Source: Spirosoma oryzicola | Lineage (GTDB): Bacteria; Bacteroidota; Bacteroidia; Cytophagales; Spirosomataceae | NCBI RefSeq assembly: GCF_021233055.1 | Contig: NZ_CP089538.1 | Coordinates: 3,922,501 to 3,986,500, forward strand | Reading direction: 5' to 3' | Length of the DNA stretch: 64,000 nucleotides | Shown: one piece after another, positions 50,289-59,778 of the stretch | How the letters are laid out: the number at the start of each line of letters is the position of its first letter | Numbering within the stretch: position 1 is the first letter of the stretch | Notes under the pieces: generated by a model | Told to the model about the DNA's origin: nothing | Database searches by the model: none | The model's input: only the letters and a program-made list of their open reading frames with translations | Position numbers and translations under genes: made by a program

Positions 50289-52910
50289 ATGGATTTTAAG
50301 AATTACACCGTAAAAGCGCAGGAGGTCGTTCAGAAGGCTTCCGAGATCGCCCTTGGCAATGGCCAGCAGGCGATTGAAACCGGTCATCTGCTCCAGGCTA
50401 TCCTGTCGGAGGATGAAAACGTAATCGGTTTCATTACCAAGAAACTTGGCATTAATTTACAAAATACAACGGGTGCGTTACAGGCCATTCTCACGACTTA
50501 CCCAAAGATTTCAGGCGGTAATGGTAGTGTGTATCTGAGCAACGACACAGCCGCAGCGTTGGCCAAAGCCAGCAATTATACAAAAGAGTTTGGCGACGAA
50601 TTTGTGAGCGTTGAACTGATGCTGCTTGGGCTAATGGCAGGTAAAGATCAAATTGCAACGTTATTACGCGACGCCGGTTTCAACGAAAAACAAGTTAAAA
50701 CCGCGATCAACGAACTTAGAAAAGGGAATTCCGTGAAAAATCAAAACGCCGAAGCAACCTACCAGTCACTCGAACGGTATAGCATCAACCTGAACGAACG
50801 GGCACGCACGGGTAAGATCGACCCGGTGATTGGCCGGGATGAAGAAATCCGGCGGGTGCTTCAAATCTTAAGCCGTCGGACTAAAAACAACCCGATTCTG
50901 CTTGGTGAGCCGGGCGTCGGTAAAACGGCTATTGTTGAAGGACTTGCCCAACGTATTGTATCGGGTGACGTTCCCGAAAACCTGAAAACAAAAACGCTTG
51001 TCTCGCTCGACATGGGTCTGCTGATTGCGGGGGCCAAATATAAAGGCGAGTTCGAAGAACGCCTGAAATCGGTCATCAAAGAGGTGACGGACTCCAACGG
51101 TGAAATCATTCTGTTCATCGACGAGATTCACACGCTTATTGGTGCGGGTGCGGGCGGAGAAGGCGCTATGGACGCGGCCAACCTGTTAAAACCAGCCTTA
51201 TCGCGCGGTGAACTCCACACCATCGGTGCCACGACACTGAAGGAATACCAGAAATACATCGAGAAAGATAAAGCGCTCGAACGTCGATTCCAGGCCGTAA
51301 TGGTCGATGAACCAGACATGGCCGACGCCATCTCGATTCTGCGCGGTATCAAAGAAAAGTACGAGTTGCACCACGGCGTTCGGATCAAAGACGATGCAGT
51401 CATTGCTTCTGTCGAGCTGTCTACGCGCTATATTACCGACCGTTTCCTGCCCGACAAGGCCATTGACTTGATGGACGAGGCTGCTGCTAAACTGCGTCTG
51501 GAAATGGATTCGGTTCCGGAAGAACTGGACGAACTCAACCGGCGCATTATGCAGCTGGAAATTGAGCGGGAAGCCATTCGGCGGGAAAACGACAAAGAAA
51601 AAGAAAGCCTGCTGAACAAGCAGATCGCTGACCTGACCGAACAGCGGAGTAGTCTGCAAGCCAAGTGGGAAACCGAAAAAGCGTCGGTCAACGAAGGCCG
51701 GACACTGAAAGAGCAACTCGATCAGTTACGCTTTGAAGCCGAACAAGCCGAACGAACGGGCGATTACGGAAAAGTTGCCGAGATTCGCTACGGTCGGATT
51801 CCTGAGATCGAAACAAAACTCAACTCGCTGGCGCAGGAAGGTGGCGACAAAGGTGGGTCAGATCGGATGATGCAGGAGGAAGTGACCGCCGAAGACATTG
51901 CCGAAGTAGTGGCTAAATGGACGGGCATTCCGGTTTCGAAAATGATGCAGAGTGATCGCGAAAAACTGCTCAACCTGGAGAAAGAACTGGGTAAGCGGGT
52001 AGCTGGTCAGCAGGAAGCGATTGAAGCAGTGTCGGATGCCGTTCGCCGGAGCCGGGCGGGTATGCAGGACCCCAAACGGCCAATCGGTTCGTTTATCTTC
52101 CTTGGTACAACGGGGGTTGGTAAAACGGAAGTCGCCCGGACATTAGCCGAATACCTCTTCAACGACGAGAATGCGATGATACGAATCGACATGTCGGAGT
52201 ATCAGGAACGTCACGCCGTAAGCCGACTGATTGGTGCTCCTCCGGGATACGTTGGCTACGACGAAGGTGGTCAGTTGACCGAAGCGGTGCGCCGGAAACC
52301 TTACTCGGTCGTTTTGCTCGATGAGATCGAAAAAGCACACCCCGATGTCTGGAACATCCTGTTGCAGGTGCTTGATGAGGGTCGTCTGACGGATAACAAA
52401 GGCCGCGTAGCGAACTTCAAGAATACGATCATCATCATGACTTCCAACATCGGTAGCCATCTGATTCAGGAGAAATTTGCTGAAGACGAAGGCTGGAACC
52501 ATTCGCTGGTGCTGGAAGAAGCGAAATCAGCCGTGATGGAGTTGCTGAAACAAACCATCCGCCCTGAATTCCTGAACCGGATTGACGAAATCGTGATGTT
52601 CGAACCGCTGACGCAGGCCAACATTCGCAAGATTGTCGATATTCAGTTCAACGAGATCAAGAAACGGCTAGCCGAAAATGGCGTACAGCTCGACGCGACG
52701 GACGAAGCTCTTACCAAGCTTGGCGAAGAAGGCTTCGATCCCCAATTTGGCGCTCGCCCGCTGAAACGCGTACTGCAACGCCGGGTCTTGAACGAACTGT
52801 CTAAAGCGATCTTATCCGGTGAGGTGAAGAAAGACTCAGTCGTACTGATGGAGTTGAACAACGATGGCGAGATTGCCTTCACCAACCTCGACGCTGAAAT
52901 AGAATTATAA
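50289..52910 (+). CDS. clpB: ATP-dependent disaggregase ClpB
   Basis: The 873-residue product is full-length ClpB: N-terminal domain (1-145), AAA1 with [13 protein letters not shown] near residue 205, the coiled-coil middle domain (about 405-520), and AAA2 with [12 protein letters not shown] near 610 and the pore loop GYVGYDEGG. It threads aggregated proteins through a hexameric ring together with DnaK. No CIRCE-like element was found in the 185-nt upstream gap. A terminator follows. Confidence 0.97.
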   Translation: MDFKNYTVKAQEVVQKASEIALGNGQQAIETGHLLQAILSEDENVIGFITKKLGINLQNTTGALQAILTTYPKISGGNGSVYLSNDTAAALAKASNYTKEFGDEFVSVELMLLGLMAGKDQIATLLRDAGFNEKQVKTAINELRKGNSVKNQNAEATYQSLERYSINLNERARTGKIDPVIGRDEEIRRVLQILSRRTKNNPILLGEPGVGKTAIVEGLAQRIVSGDVPENLKTKTLVSLDMGLLIAGAKYKGEFEERLKSVIKEVTDSNGEIILFIDEIHTLIGAGAGGEGAMDAANLLKPALSRGELHTIGATTLKEYQKYIEKDKALERRFQAVMVDEPDMADAISILRGIKEKYELHHGVRIKDDAVIASVELSTRYITDRFLPDKAIDLMDEAAAKLRLEMDSVPEELDELNRRIMQLEIEREAIRRENDKEKESLLNKQIADLTEQRSSLQAKWETEKASVNEGRTLKEQLDQLRFEAEQAERTGDYGKVAEIRYGRIPEIETKLNSLAQEGGDKGGSDRMMQEEVTAEDIAEVVAKWTGIPVSKMMQSDREKLLNLEKELGKRVAGQQEAIEAVSDAVRRSRAGMQDPKRPIGSFIFLGTTGVGKTEVARTLAEYLFNDENAMIRIDMSEYQERHAVSRLIGAPPGYVGYDEGGQLTEAVRRKPYSVVLLDEIEKAHPDVWNILLQVLDEGRLTDNKGRVANFKNTIIIMTSNIGSHLIQEKFAEDEGWNHSLVLEEAKSAVMELLKQTIRPEFLNRIDEIVMFEPLTQANIRKIVDIQFNEIKKRLAENGVQLDATDEALTKLGEEGFDPQFGARPLKRVLQRRVLNELSKAILSGEVKKDSVVLMELNNDGEIAFTNLDAEIEL

Positions 52911-52925
52911 TTGTCCAAGTAATAG

Positions 52926-52959
52926 AAAATCCCGACTGCTGCATAGCGGCCGGGATTTT
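52926..52959 (+). terminator. Terminator of clpB
   Basis: A 9-bp outer stem (AAAATCCCG and CGGGATTTT) closes a loop with partial inner pairing and ends in a T run. Confidence 0.75.
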
Positions 52960-52992
52960 TCGTTATACGTTTACCTAATTCATACCGTAACT

Positions 52993-53256
52993 ATGCCTGA
53001 GATCAGCCGATTTTTTGGAATCATCATCTACATGTATGCTAAAGATCATCTCCCTCCTCACTTTCATGCAGAATATAACGGCGAAGAAGCCATGTTCGCG
53101 ATTGAATCTGGTGAAATTATAATTGGCAGTTTACCTAAAAAGCCAACCCGCCTTGTTCAAGCGTGGGTTGAGTTACACAGAGATGAACTGATGGATAACT
53201 ACAATTTGTTGCAACAGGAGATTGGCAGTTTCAAGAAAATAAAACCGTTAGAATAA
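52993..53256 (+). CDS. DUF4160 protein
   Basis: The 87-residue product matches DUF4160: PEISRFFGIIIYMYAKDHLP, PHFHAEYNGEEA, and a final LVQAWVELHRDEL helix. It overlaps the DUF2442 gene by one base (TAATG). DUF4160-DUF2442 pairs are common, mobile and suspected to be toxin-antitoxin-like, but the mechanism is not established. Confidence 0.9.
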   Translation: MPEISRFFGIIIYMYAKDHLPPHFHAEYNGEEAMFAIESGEIIIGSLPKKPTRLVQAWVELHRDELMDNYNLLQQEIGSFKKIKPLE

Positions 53257-53555
53257 TGCTACCGCGCATCCGCCAGATACTTTTTGTCGAGCCCTATAAG
53301 GTTACTTGCTTGTGGAATACAGGCGAAGTGCGTGAAATCGATTTGCAGCCTTTACTTACCGACTCCGTTACGAAACCGAATAGTCCTGTCAATCGCTTAT
53401 TTGACAAAGAACTGTTTGAGCGAGTAAAAACTGACGGGCGAACCCTGTATTGGGATAACTTGCTGACGATGATCGACTACGATGGCAATTATATACCGGC
53501 TCCACTAGATTTTGACCCCGATGTTATGTATGAACGAAGTCGTTTGGTAGATTAG
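53256..53555 (+). CDS. DUF2442 protein
   Basis: The 99-residue product matches DUF2442 (VEPYKVTCLWNTGEVREIDL, LFDKELFERVKTDGRTLYWD, PAPLDFDPDVMYERS). Its start codon overlaps the stop of the DUF4160 gene, so the two are translationally coupled. Function unknown; see the pair above. Confidence 0.9.
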   Translation: MLPRIRQILFVEPYKVTCLWNTGEVREIDLQPLLTDSVTKPNSPVNRLFDKELFERVKTDGRTLYWDNLLTMIDYDGNYIPAPLDFDPDVMYERSRLVD

Positions 53556-53660
53556 AGAATAAGTGAATTCACTTCTATCTATTTAATTACTTGCATCAAC
53601 CAACGTTCCAGTGGCAAGAAGCTAGAGCCTTACATGAGTAATCAAGTTATCGAAAAACTT

Positions 53661-53706
53661 GGTATACTAGAAAAGCATCCAGTACTGGATGCTTTTCTAG
53701 TATACC
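53661..53706. terminator. 46-nt perfect palindrome, bidirectional terminator
   Basis: Two 23-nt arms with no loop (GGTATACTAGAAAAGCATCC outermost) form a perfect palindrome. It lies between the convergent DUF2442 and BI-1 genes and has A/T runs in both arms. Confidence 0.75.
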
Positions 53707-53722
53707 ATTAAAATTTATTAAT

Positions 53723-54442
53723 CTACCGCCGGCGGCCAAACAACCGCAGTAGATACAGAAACATATTGATAAAATCAAGGTAGAGCCGTAACGCACCCAT
53801 AACGGCTACTTTCCGTCCTCCCTCGGTACCGGCGTCACCAATAGCGTACATTTCCTTTATTTTCTGGGTATCGTAAGCGGTCAGGCCGACGAAGATGAGT
53901 ACCCCCGCGTAGGTCGAAATCCAGTACAAGGTTTCGTTGTGCCAAAACAAGTTGACGAGCGAAGCAATAATCAATCCGATAAGCGCCATCAACAGGAAAC
54001 CTCCCAAAGACGTTAGATCGCGTTTGGTAAAATAGCCATAAGCACTCATTGCCCCAAATGTACCGGCTGTCACGAAGAAGGTGGAGGCAATTGAACCGCC
54101 CGTATAAAGTAGGAAAATACAGGCCAGCGTTAACCCGTTCATTATAGCGTAGCCAATAAACAGGGCCGTAGCCATTTGCGCCGACAGACGCTGGATAGCC
54201 GCCGACAACGACATGACCATCAGCACTTGGCCAATCAGCAAACCGTAGAAAACAATCCGGTTACCAAAAACCAGCTCCAGGATGGCGGGCGAACTGGCAA
54301 CCCAGATTGAAACAGTGGCCGTTATGAGTAAAGCAACAGACATCCACCCGTAGACCTGCGTCATAAAGGCGGCCTGCTCCTGCCTGATTTGCTCGGCGGT
54401 CAGCGAAGGATGGTGTCGTTCAGAATACGATTGTGATTCCAT
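53723..54442 (-). CDS. Bax inhibitor-1/YccA family membrane protein
   Basis: The 239-residue product has seven hydrophobic segments, with the family blocks FMTQVYGWMSVALLITA near the N-terminus, FIGYAIMNGLTLACIFLLY, FGAMSAYGYFTKRDLTSLGG and the C-terminal LYLDFINMFLYLLRLFG. BI-1 proteins are proton-sensitive calcium leak channels in bacteria. It follows the metallopeptidase gene on the same strand but a terminator separates them. Confidence 0.94.
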   Translation of the reverse strand: MESQSYSERHHPSLTAEQIRQEQAAFMTQVYGWMSVALLITATVSIWVASSPAILELVFGNRIVFYGLLIGQVLMVMSLSAAIQRLSAQMATALFIGYAIMNGLTLACIFLLYTGGSIASTFFVTAGTFGAMSAYGYFTKRDLTSLGGFLLMALIGLIIASLVNLFWHNETLYWISTYAGVLIFVGLTAYDTQKIKEMYAIGDAGTEGGRKVAVMGALRLYLDFINMFLYLLRLFGRRR

Positions 54443-54514
54443 GTGGACGAATTGATTTAGGCTGGAAAGTACGGTAAAGGCACGGATATTCGCAAGTGGC
54501 TCTCAGAAGAACAA

Positions 54515-54544
54515 AAAAGCCGAAACAGCGATGTTTCGGCTTTT
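54515..54544 (-). terminator. Terminator of the metallopeptidase gene
   Basis: A perfect 13-bp stem (54515-54527 and 54532-54544) with A/T flanks lies 20 nt past the stop at 54565. Confidence 0.8.
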
Positions 54545-54564
54545 GGCAATCATTTGTATACGGC

Positions 54565-55428
54565 TTATTGTAGATTGGCGTCTTCACGACTGTTGAAGGT
54601 ATCGCCCTGGCTAAGATCGCCGGTTCGGAGCCCTTTTTTGAACCAGTAAACCCGTTGGGCTGACGTGCCATGCGTGAAGGCATCGGGTACGACCCGACCC
54701 TGCGTTTCTTCCTGGATCTTATCATCACCAATCGCATTGGCTGCGGTCAGCGCCGACTCGACATCGTTCTCATCGAGTACGAAGCTTTGTCCTTGCGCGT
54801 GATGCGCCCAGACACCCGCAAAAAAATCGGCCTGGAGCTCAAGACGAACCGACACACGGTTGTATTCCCGCTGGCTGAGTCGTTGGCGCAGTTCGTCCGT
54901 TTTATCCATGATGCCTAACTGCTTCTGTACGTGGTGCCCGATTTCGTGCGCTACCACATAAGCCATCGCGAAATCGCCGGGTGCCTGAAATCGTTGAGCC
55001 AACAGGTCGTAGAACGACAAGTCGATGTACACTTTCTGGTCGAGAGGACAATAAAAAGGCCCCATCTCTTCCTGCGCGGTACCACAACCTGACGTTGTTG
55101 CTCCTCGGAACATAACCAGAACCGGCTTACGGTATTGCGCGCCCTGCTTAGCAAACAAATCGGTCCATACTTTCTCGGTACTACCCAGCACGAGCCGGGT
55201 AAACTGAGCGGCTTTATCATCAGGCTGAGGTCCGGTAGGTGCCTGAGACGCTGACTGTTCTTCCGGGGCACTGCTGTTCAGGATCTGCGACGGGTCGCCA
55301 CCAAGTAGCATCACGATTACAGCAATGACTACTGAGCCAATGCCACCACCAACTAACAAGCCACCACCCCCGCTGCTACCGCGACGGTCTTCGACGTTTT
55401 CGCTTTCGTTTTGGTTTAACCAACGCAT
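54565..55428 (-). CDS. Neutral zinc metallopeptidase (YpfJ family)
   Basis: The 287-residue product has a short N-terminal cytoplasmic part (MRWLNQNESENVEDRRGSSG, then Gly-rich), one membrane helix (VGGGIGSVVIAVIVMLLGG), and a metallopeptidase domain with the VVAHEIGHHVQ zinc motif near residue 160 and CGTAQEEMGPFYCP ahead of it. This matches the putative neutral zinc metallopeptidase family that includes E. coli YpfJ. The active site faces the periplasm. Confidence 0.93.
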   Translation of the reverse strand: MRWLNQNESENVEDRRGSSGGGGLLVGGGIGSVVIAVIVMLLGGDPSQILNSSAPEEQSASQAPTGPQPDDKAAQFTRLVLGSTEKVWTDLFAKQGAQYRKPVLVMFRGATTSGCGTAQEEMGPFYCPLDQKVYIDLSFYDLLAQRFQAPGDFAMAYVVAHEIGHHVQKQLGIMDKTDELRQRLSQREYNRVSVRLELQADFFAGVWAHHAQGQSFVLDENDVESALTAANAIGDDKIQEETQGRVVPDAFTHGTSAQRVYWFKKGLRTGDLSQGDTFNSREDANLQ

Positions 55429-55515
55429 GGTTGATAATTTATTTTTAGGTAGAAAAATGGTTTCGTTGGTGATATAACTCGAAACGAAGGCAATTGGCTT
55501 ACCGAGACCATTATT

Positions 55516-56598
55516 TTACTTATGATCCCGTCTTGGCTTCGCCCGTTCGTATTGCACCGGCCAGGCAACCTCATCACCCAGAACATGGGCTGCATGAAGT
55601 GGGAAATATGGATCTCGGAGAAATTCACGAGCCAGCAGCACAAAATCCGCGCGACCATCCGCAAGAATCGTTTCGGCCTGTTCAACGTCTGTAATGAGGC
55701 CCACGGCTGCGGTCATAACACCCGCTTCTTTTTTAACCCGCTCCGCAAATTCGACCTGATAACCTGGACCTACTGGAATTTTGGCATGAGCAACGTTGCC
55801 ACCAGTTGAGCAGTCGATTACATCAACTCCTTTGGACTGAAGCACGTTGGCCAGTGCGACCGAATCCTCCACAGTCCAGCCCCCTTCCGTCCAATCGGTT
55901 GCCGATATACGGACGAAAAGCGGATATTCTTCCGGCCAGACAGCCTGAACATGGCTAACCACTTCCAGCAACAAACGGATCCGATTATCGAACGATCCCC
56001 CGTATTCGTCGGTCCGTTGGTTACTCAACGGCGACAAAAATTCGTGGAGCAAATACCCATGTGCCGCGTGAATTTCAATCACCTGAAAACCCGCTTCCAC
56101 CGATCGCCGGGCGGCATCCTGAAAATCGATCAAAACGTTTTTTATGCCTTCGACGGTTAAAGCAAGTGGTCTTGGATCAGAGTCTGTAAACGGTATGGCA
56201 CTCGGCGCAACAGTTTCCCAGCCTTTATCCTGATTCGACAGAATGGCTTTACCACCATCCCAGGGCCGCTGCGTGCTGGCTTTCCGACCGGCATGAGCCA
56301 ACTGAACACCCGCGATGGCTCCGTGCTGATTCAGAAATTGGGTGATTCGTTTCAAACCAGCAATGTGTTCATTCGTCCAGATACCTAAATCGTTGGGTGA
56401 GATACGGCCCTCGGGCGAAACAGCGGTAGCTTCGGTAATAATCAGTCCGGCACCACCTACTGCCCGGCTTCCTAAATGAACTAGATGCCAATCGTTGGCA
56501 AAGCCGTTTTCACTGGAATACTGGCACATGGGCGAAACAACAATTCGATTCTTGAACTGAATACTTCGAATGGTAATCGGCGAAAAAAGAGTTGACAT
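55516..56598 (-). CDS. namA: NADH:flavin oxidoreductase, old yellow enzyme (YqjM/NamA type)
   Basis: The 360-residue TIM-barrel flavoenzyme has SPMCQYSSENG near residue 22, where the Cys is the YqjM-type FMN tuning residue, GRISPNDLGIW, the catalytic EIHAAHGYLLHEFLSP near 175 and a C-terminal FVLLAREFLRDPYFP. It reduces activated C=C bonds with NADPH. The symbol is by family; physiological substrate unknown. Confidence 0.92.
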   Translation of the reverse strand: MSTLFSPITIRSIQFKNRIVVSPMCQYSSENGFANDWHLVHLGSRAVGGAGLIITEATAVSPEGRISPNDLGIWTNEHIAGLKRITQFLNQHGAIAGVQLAHAGRKASTQRPWDGGKAILSNQDKGWETVAPSAIPFTDSDPRPLALTVEGIKNVLIDFQDAARRSVEAGFQVIEIHAAHGYLLHEFLSPLSNQRTDEYGGSFDNRIRLLLEVVSHVQAVWPEEYPLFVRISATDWTEGGWTVEDSVALANVLQSKGVDVIDCSTGGNVAHAKIPVGPGYQVEFAERVKKEAGVMTAAVGLITDVEQAETILADGRADFVLLAREFLRDPYFPLHAAHVLGDEVAWPVQYERAKPRRDHK

Positions 56599-56819
56599 AC
56601 AGTGCAGTCTAAAGTCAATAAATGAGTCTGTTTTTCCTGATGGAAAGCAACAACAATTAAGTAAGCAACACGCAGCACGGGACCGAGGTTTTAACTTTAA
56701 ACCGTATTCGCCTGTTTAATGCGACTACTAACTCACTATATCGCTATGAGTCAACGGGTCCGAAATAACCATTTGTTAGCTGAGTGGGTTGATAAGTCTC
56801 ATTTGAACGCTCAACGATT

Positions 56820-57077
56820 ATGGCAAAAGATCCAAAAATTGATCGGCGTGACGACGTTAGTCCGACCGAGGGAGAGCATAAATACGGTGACGTAGAATTT
56901 GCTGATCCTACCAACAAAAAGTACCCCATTGACACCCCTGAACATGTACGGGCGGCCTGGAGCTACATCAATCACAAGGATAACGCGGAAAAATATGACG
57001 CCGACGACGTAGAACAAATCAAGGAACGCATCAAAAAAGCGGCAAAAAAACACGACGTAGCGATCGAGTCCGATTAG
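56820..57077 (+). CDS. Small DUF6582-like protein
   Basis: The 85-residue hydrophilic product contains KKYPIDTPEHVRAAWSYINH and a Lys-rich helix at the end (IKERIKKAAKKHDV). The KYPI-xxxEHVRAAxsxI pattern matches a short domain (called DUF6582) seen also at the end of phage-related proteins. Here it stands alone. Function unknown. Confidence 0.75.
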   Translation: MAKDPKIDRRDDVSPTEGEHKYGDVEFADPTNKKYPIDTPEHVRAAWSYINHKDNAEKYDADDVEQIKERIKKAAKKHDVAIESD

Positions 57078-57100
57078 TACCGTTAAAGTGCTAGTCGCCC

Positions 57101-57133
57101 GAACCCGTCAAGTCTACCCGACCTGGCGGGTTC
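57101..57133 (+). terminator. Weak terminator of the DUF6582-like gene
   Basis: A 7-bp outer stem (GAACCCG and CGGGTTC) encloses a long loop with further partial pairing, 24 nt after the stop. The T tract is poor. Confidence 0.4.
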
Positions 57134-57214
57134 TGCATTTTCGTACCGATAACCATTCAACAGAAAAGCCGGTTTACCCATTTACCAGCCTCTTGCTAAC
57201 TACTCCTGTTTATT

Positions 57215-58156
57215 ATGCCTGCGTCCAAGACTCCGATTTACAGCGCTTTAGCCGCTAACCTAGCCATTGCCATTACCAAATTCATAGCCGCTAGCGTTAC
57301 GGGTAGTTCGGCCATGATTTCGGAAGGTATTCACTCGCTGGTTGATACACTGAACGAAATCCTGCTGTTGCTGGGGCTTGCTCGCAGTAAGAAACCAGCC
57401 GATGCGAACCGCCCGTTTGGCTACGGCAAGGAGCAGTATTTTTGGGCATTCATCGTATCGATCCTGATCTTTGGCGTAGGTGGTGGCGTTTCATTTTACG
57501 AAGGCATCACGCATCTTCAGCACCCGGAGCCGATTGAAAAGCCGCTCTGGAATTACATTGTCCTTGGCATCGCTTTTTGCTTCGACGGCATTTCCTTTAT
57601 CACGGCGTTCAAGGAATTCAATCGACAACGGGGTACACAGCCGTTCTGGTCGGCGGTAAAACGCAGCAAAGACCCATCAACGTTTGTTGTGCTATTTGAG
57701 GACGCTTCCGATTTGCTGGGGTTGATCGTAGCGTTTCTGGGCGTTTTTCTTGGCCACCAGTTCAACAATCCGTATTTCGACGGTGCCGCTTCCATCATCA
57801 TTGGTTTGATTCTGACGGCAGTTTCGGTTGTTCTGGCGCGCGAAAGCCGAAGTTTACTCATGGGCGAAAGCATTGAACCGCAAACGTTACAAAAAATCGT
57901 TGAGTTGGTCGAACGCGACGACGCCGTAACCAGTGTGCTTCAATCACCCTCGATGTACCTTGGTCCCGAAGAAGTTATTGTTATGCTCGTTGTTGACTTC
58001 CACGATGCTTTATCTACGGCAGAACTGAATAAAGCAATCCAACGAATACGAGACGCGATTCAACAGCATTTTCCACTTGTAAAACACGTATTTATTGAAC
58101 CGGGTGTTCCGAATCAACCCGTACACGCACCAAAACATGGGCACCCCGTCCGCTAG
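57215..58156 (+). CDS. CDF family cation transporter (SLC30A9-like)
   Basis: The 313-residue product has six membrane helices. The helix II motif is HSLVD and helix V has DASDL, so the second site is DD rather than the HD of the zinc exporter at 28165; this resembles the SLC30A9-like branch. A His-containing C-terminal domain (VVDFHDALST, FPLVKHVFIEP) follows. Metal specificity is uncertain. It differs clearly in sequence from the first CDF protein. Its 3' end overlaps a broken opposite-strand gene end. Confidence 0.9.
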   Translation: MPASKTPIYSALAANLAIAITKFIAASVTGSSAMISEGIHSLVDTLNEILLLLGLARSKKPADANRPFGYGKEQYFWAFIVSILIFGVGGGVSFYEGITHLQHPEPIEKPLWNYIVLGIAFCFDGISFITAFKEFNRQRGTQPFWSAVKRSKDPSTFVVLFEDASDLLGLIVAFLGVFLGHQFNNPYFDGAASIIIGLILTAVSVVLARESRSLLMGESIEPQTLQKIVELVERDDAVTSVLQSPSMYLGPEEVIVMLVVDFHDALSTAELNKAIQRIRDAIQQHFPLVKHVFIEPGVPNQPVHAPKHGHPVR

Positions 58157-58260
58157 TTTTGCAGAAAAGCACCGATGGCTTTCTTAACGGTCGCTTCTTC
58201 GCAGGAAGTAGCCAGATGACCACATTCTCCGGTAAGTTCAACCCAAGATACCCGCGCGTT
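58153..58260 (-). pseudogene. Truncated C-terminus of an alpha/beta hydrolase
   Basis: Reading the minus strand, a 35-residue open frame ends in a stop at 58153-58155 and carries ECGHLATSCEEATVKKAI, the typical catalytic-His segment of alpha/beta hydrolases. A stop codon lies just upstream (58261-58263) and no start is present, so this is the tail of a lost gene. It suggests a deletion or insertion at this point. Confidence 0.5.
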
Positions 58261-58405
58261 CTATTTATTTAGAAAGATTCAAGGTTTTATGAAACAATCG
58301 TTTCGCGTTTCGCGTACCTACTAAGGTAGGCTTACTCATTTGTTAGCTTACTGAGTAAAAAAGCATCCACTTATCCTGTTTTTGTTCAAATAAAGTGAGA
58401 TGGCC

Positions 58406-58435
58406 AAACGCCGGATCGGATTGAGTCCGGCGTTT
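58406..58435 (+). terminator. Tandem hairpin 1 (AAACGCCGGA stem)
   Basis: A perfect 10-bp stem (58406-58415, 58426-58435) ends in TTTTTG. There is no gene directly upstream that it would serve unless a short RNA is made here. Confidence 0.6.
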
Positions 58436-58555
58436 TTGAAACAAGTAAACCAGCAATAATTTGTCAAGTCACGCAACCAAGTCGTTCATCTCCTCGTATA
58501 GATAAAAACGACGATGTTGATTAGCTCATATCGTTGGGTAAATGTAAGTAGTGAG

Positions 58556-58588
58556 CAAACGCCAGGCCTGAGATGAGCCTGGCGTTTG
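58556..58588 (+). terminator. Tandem hairpin 2 (CAAACGCCAGGC stem)
   Basis: A perfect 12-bp stem (58556-58567, 58577-58588) is followed by TTTA. It is 150 nt after hairpin 1 and shares the AACGCC start. Confidence 0.6.
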
Positions 58589-58693
58589 TTTATCTGTAAT
58601 GACTAATTGGTTAAACATCCATTAAAAATCGTGGGAGATGTATAACAACTAGGGCTCTTTAAGAGTATTATAGATGTAGACAATATAGGTAAT

Positions 58694-58728
58694 AAAAAAC
58701 GCCCAGACGCATGAATTGGGCGTTTTTT
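58694..58728 (+). terminator. Tandem hairpin 3 (AAAAAACGCCCA stem)
   Basis: A perfect 12-bp stem (58694-58705, 58717-58728) whose right arm ends in six T. It lies 138 nt after hairpin 2. Confidence 0.65.
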
Positions 58729-59000
58729 CTTGTTAAAAGCAACGCCCAACTTATCTCGTCACCCCTGCTCCTATACATCGCATCTGGCTGAATTATTGAT
58801 CCGCTAGCGCTGACGACTCCCCTTTTACTTACACCGTATTAAAAGTCAACATAGACAAGAAACGGCGAAGGAGACCTTCGTTGACGTTAGTTTTCTTCAT
58901 ATATCGTTAAGTTGAGCCAAATACTACCCGAAAAGTAGACTAAACGAAGCTCGTACAATTATTTCGTGTATATTAGGTGTTTTCCGTAACTACCAACCCG

Positions 59001-59414
59001 ATGAATCAATACGCTACTCAAGCTGTTTTTATCGCTGATGACGACGAAGATGATCGTTATTTGTTGCAGATCGCCTTTCGAGAATACTGTCCAGCGTGCC
59101 AGTTGCGATTTGCTACCGATGGTCTAAACCTTCTCGACGCATTAACGCAGACGGACATCCATCCGTGCCTGATTATTCTGGACATGAATATGCCCCGGCT
59201 TAATGGCTTAGAATCGTTGTCCGTTTTACGAAGCAATCCGCTTTATCAGAAAACGCCCATCATCATTCTGACGACCTCGAGTGCAGCGGGAGACCGGCAA
59301 CGCGCTCATGAACTGGGCGCCAATGATTTCATTACAAAGCCATTAAGCCTGAACTTGTTCGGACCAATTATCCACAAACTTCGTGAAACCTGGCATCTCG
59401 ACGGATGTATCTAG
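59001..59414 (+). CDS. Single-domain response regulator
   Basis: The start is the ATG at 59001; the frame to 58977 uses GTG. The 137-residue receiver has the acidic pocket in FIADDDEDD (residues 10-18), the phosphoacceptor Asp in LIILDMNMPRLNG near residue 61, Thr in IIILTTSS near 91 and Lys in FITKPLSL near 113. It has no output domain, as in the Rcp1-like group that works by protein contacts or phosphorelay. No sensor kinase is nearby. Confidence 0.93.
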   Translation: MNQYATQAVFIADDDEDDRYLLQIAFREYCPACQLRFATDGLNLLDALTQTDIHPCLIILDMNMPRLNGLESLSVLRSNPLYQKTPIIILTTSSAAGDRQRAHELGANDFITKPLSLNLFGPIIHKLRETWHLDGCI

Positions 59415-59448
59415 CGCCCGGCACAGTCAGTTTGCGGCACATGCACCT

Positions 59449-59493
59449 ACAAAACTGAAGGCTCACCTCGCTAAGGTGAGCCTTCAGTTTTGT
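59449..59493 (+). terminator. Terminator of the receiver gene
   Basis: A perfect 20-bp stem (59449-59468 and 59474-59493) with a 5-nt loop and a TTTTGT end lies 34 nt past the stop. Confidence 0.85.
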
Positions 59494-59577
59494 AAATGAA
59501 AATCATTAGATTATCTCACCGAGTGACTCTTTGTAGTAATTTATACAGATACGTTCCTAACCACATCCTTTCCATCC

Positions 59578-59778
59578 ATGAATCCCATCTTTATCGCCGT
59601 TGACCGCGTAGACACTGGACTCACCTATGTAAACGTAGCTGCCATTACGGATATTCGTACACTTGGTGCGTACGTCAACATCCGAATTATTGGCGTAGAA
59701 ACTGGATTTCCTGTACGCCATAGTTTAAGCGAGGTAAAAAAGATGCTGGATAACGCGGGAGTAACGATTTCTCGGTAA
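59578..59778 (+). CDS. Small beta-rich protein of unknown function
   Basis: I do not recognise a named family. The 66-residue product (FIAVDRVDTGLTYVNVAAIT, VRHSLSEVKKMLDNAGV) looks like the small FlbD-like fold, with short strands and a C-terminal helix. Proteins of this size recur in Spirosoma-type genomes. The gap upstream contains the receiver terminator. Confidence 0.7.
   Translation: MNPIFIAVDRVDTGLTYVNVAAITDIRTLGAYVNIRIIGVETGFPVRHSLSEVKKMLDNAGVTISR

Larger units (their letters stand above)
58264..59000. other. Gene-poor gap with tandem hairpins
   Basis: No convincing gene is seen between the hydrolase remnant and the receiver gene at 59001. The gap contains a TTACTCA/TGAGTAA hairpin (58332-58358) and three terminator-like hairpins listed separately. 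Confidence 0.5.

Noticed and set aside
53205..53220. TTGTTGCAACAGG resembling the GCAAC/GTTGC operator
   Set aside because: The half-sites are in the wrong order and spacing and lie inside the DUF4160 gene.
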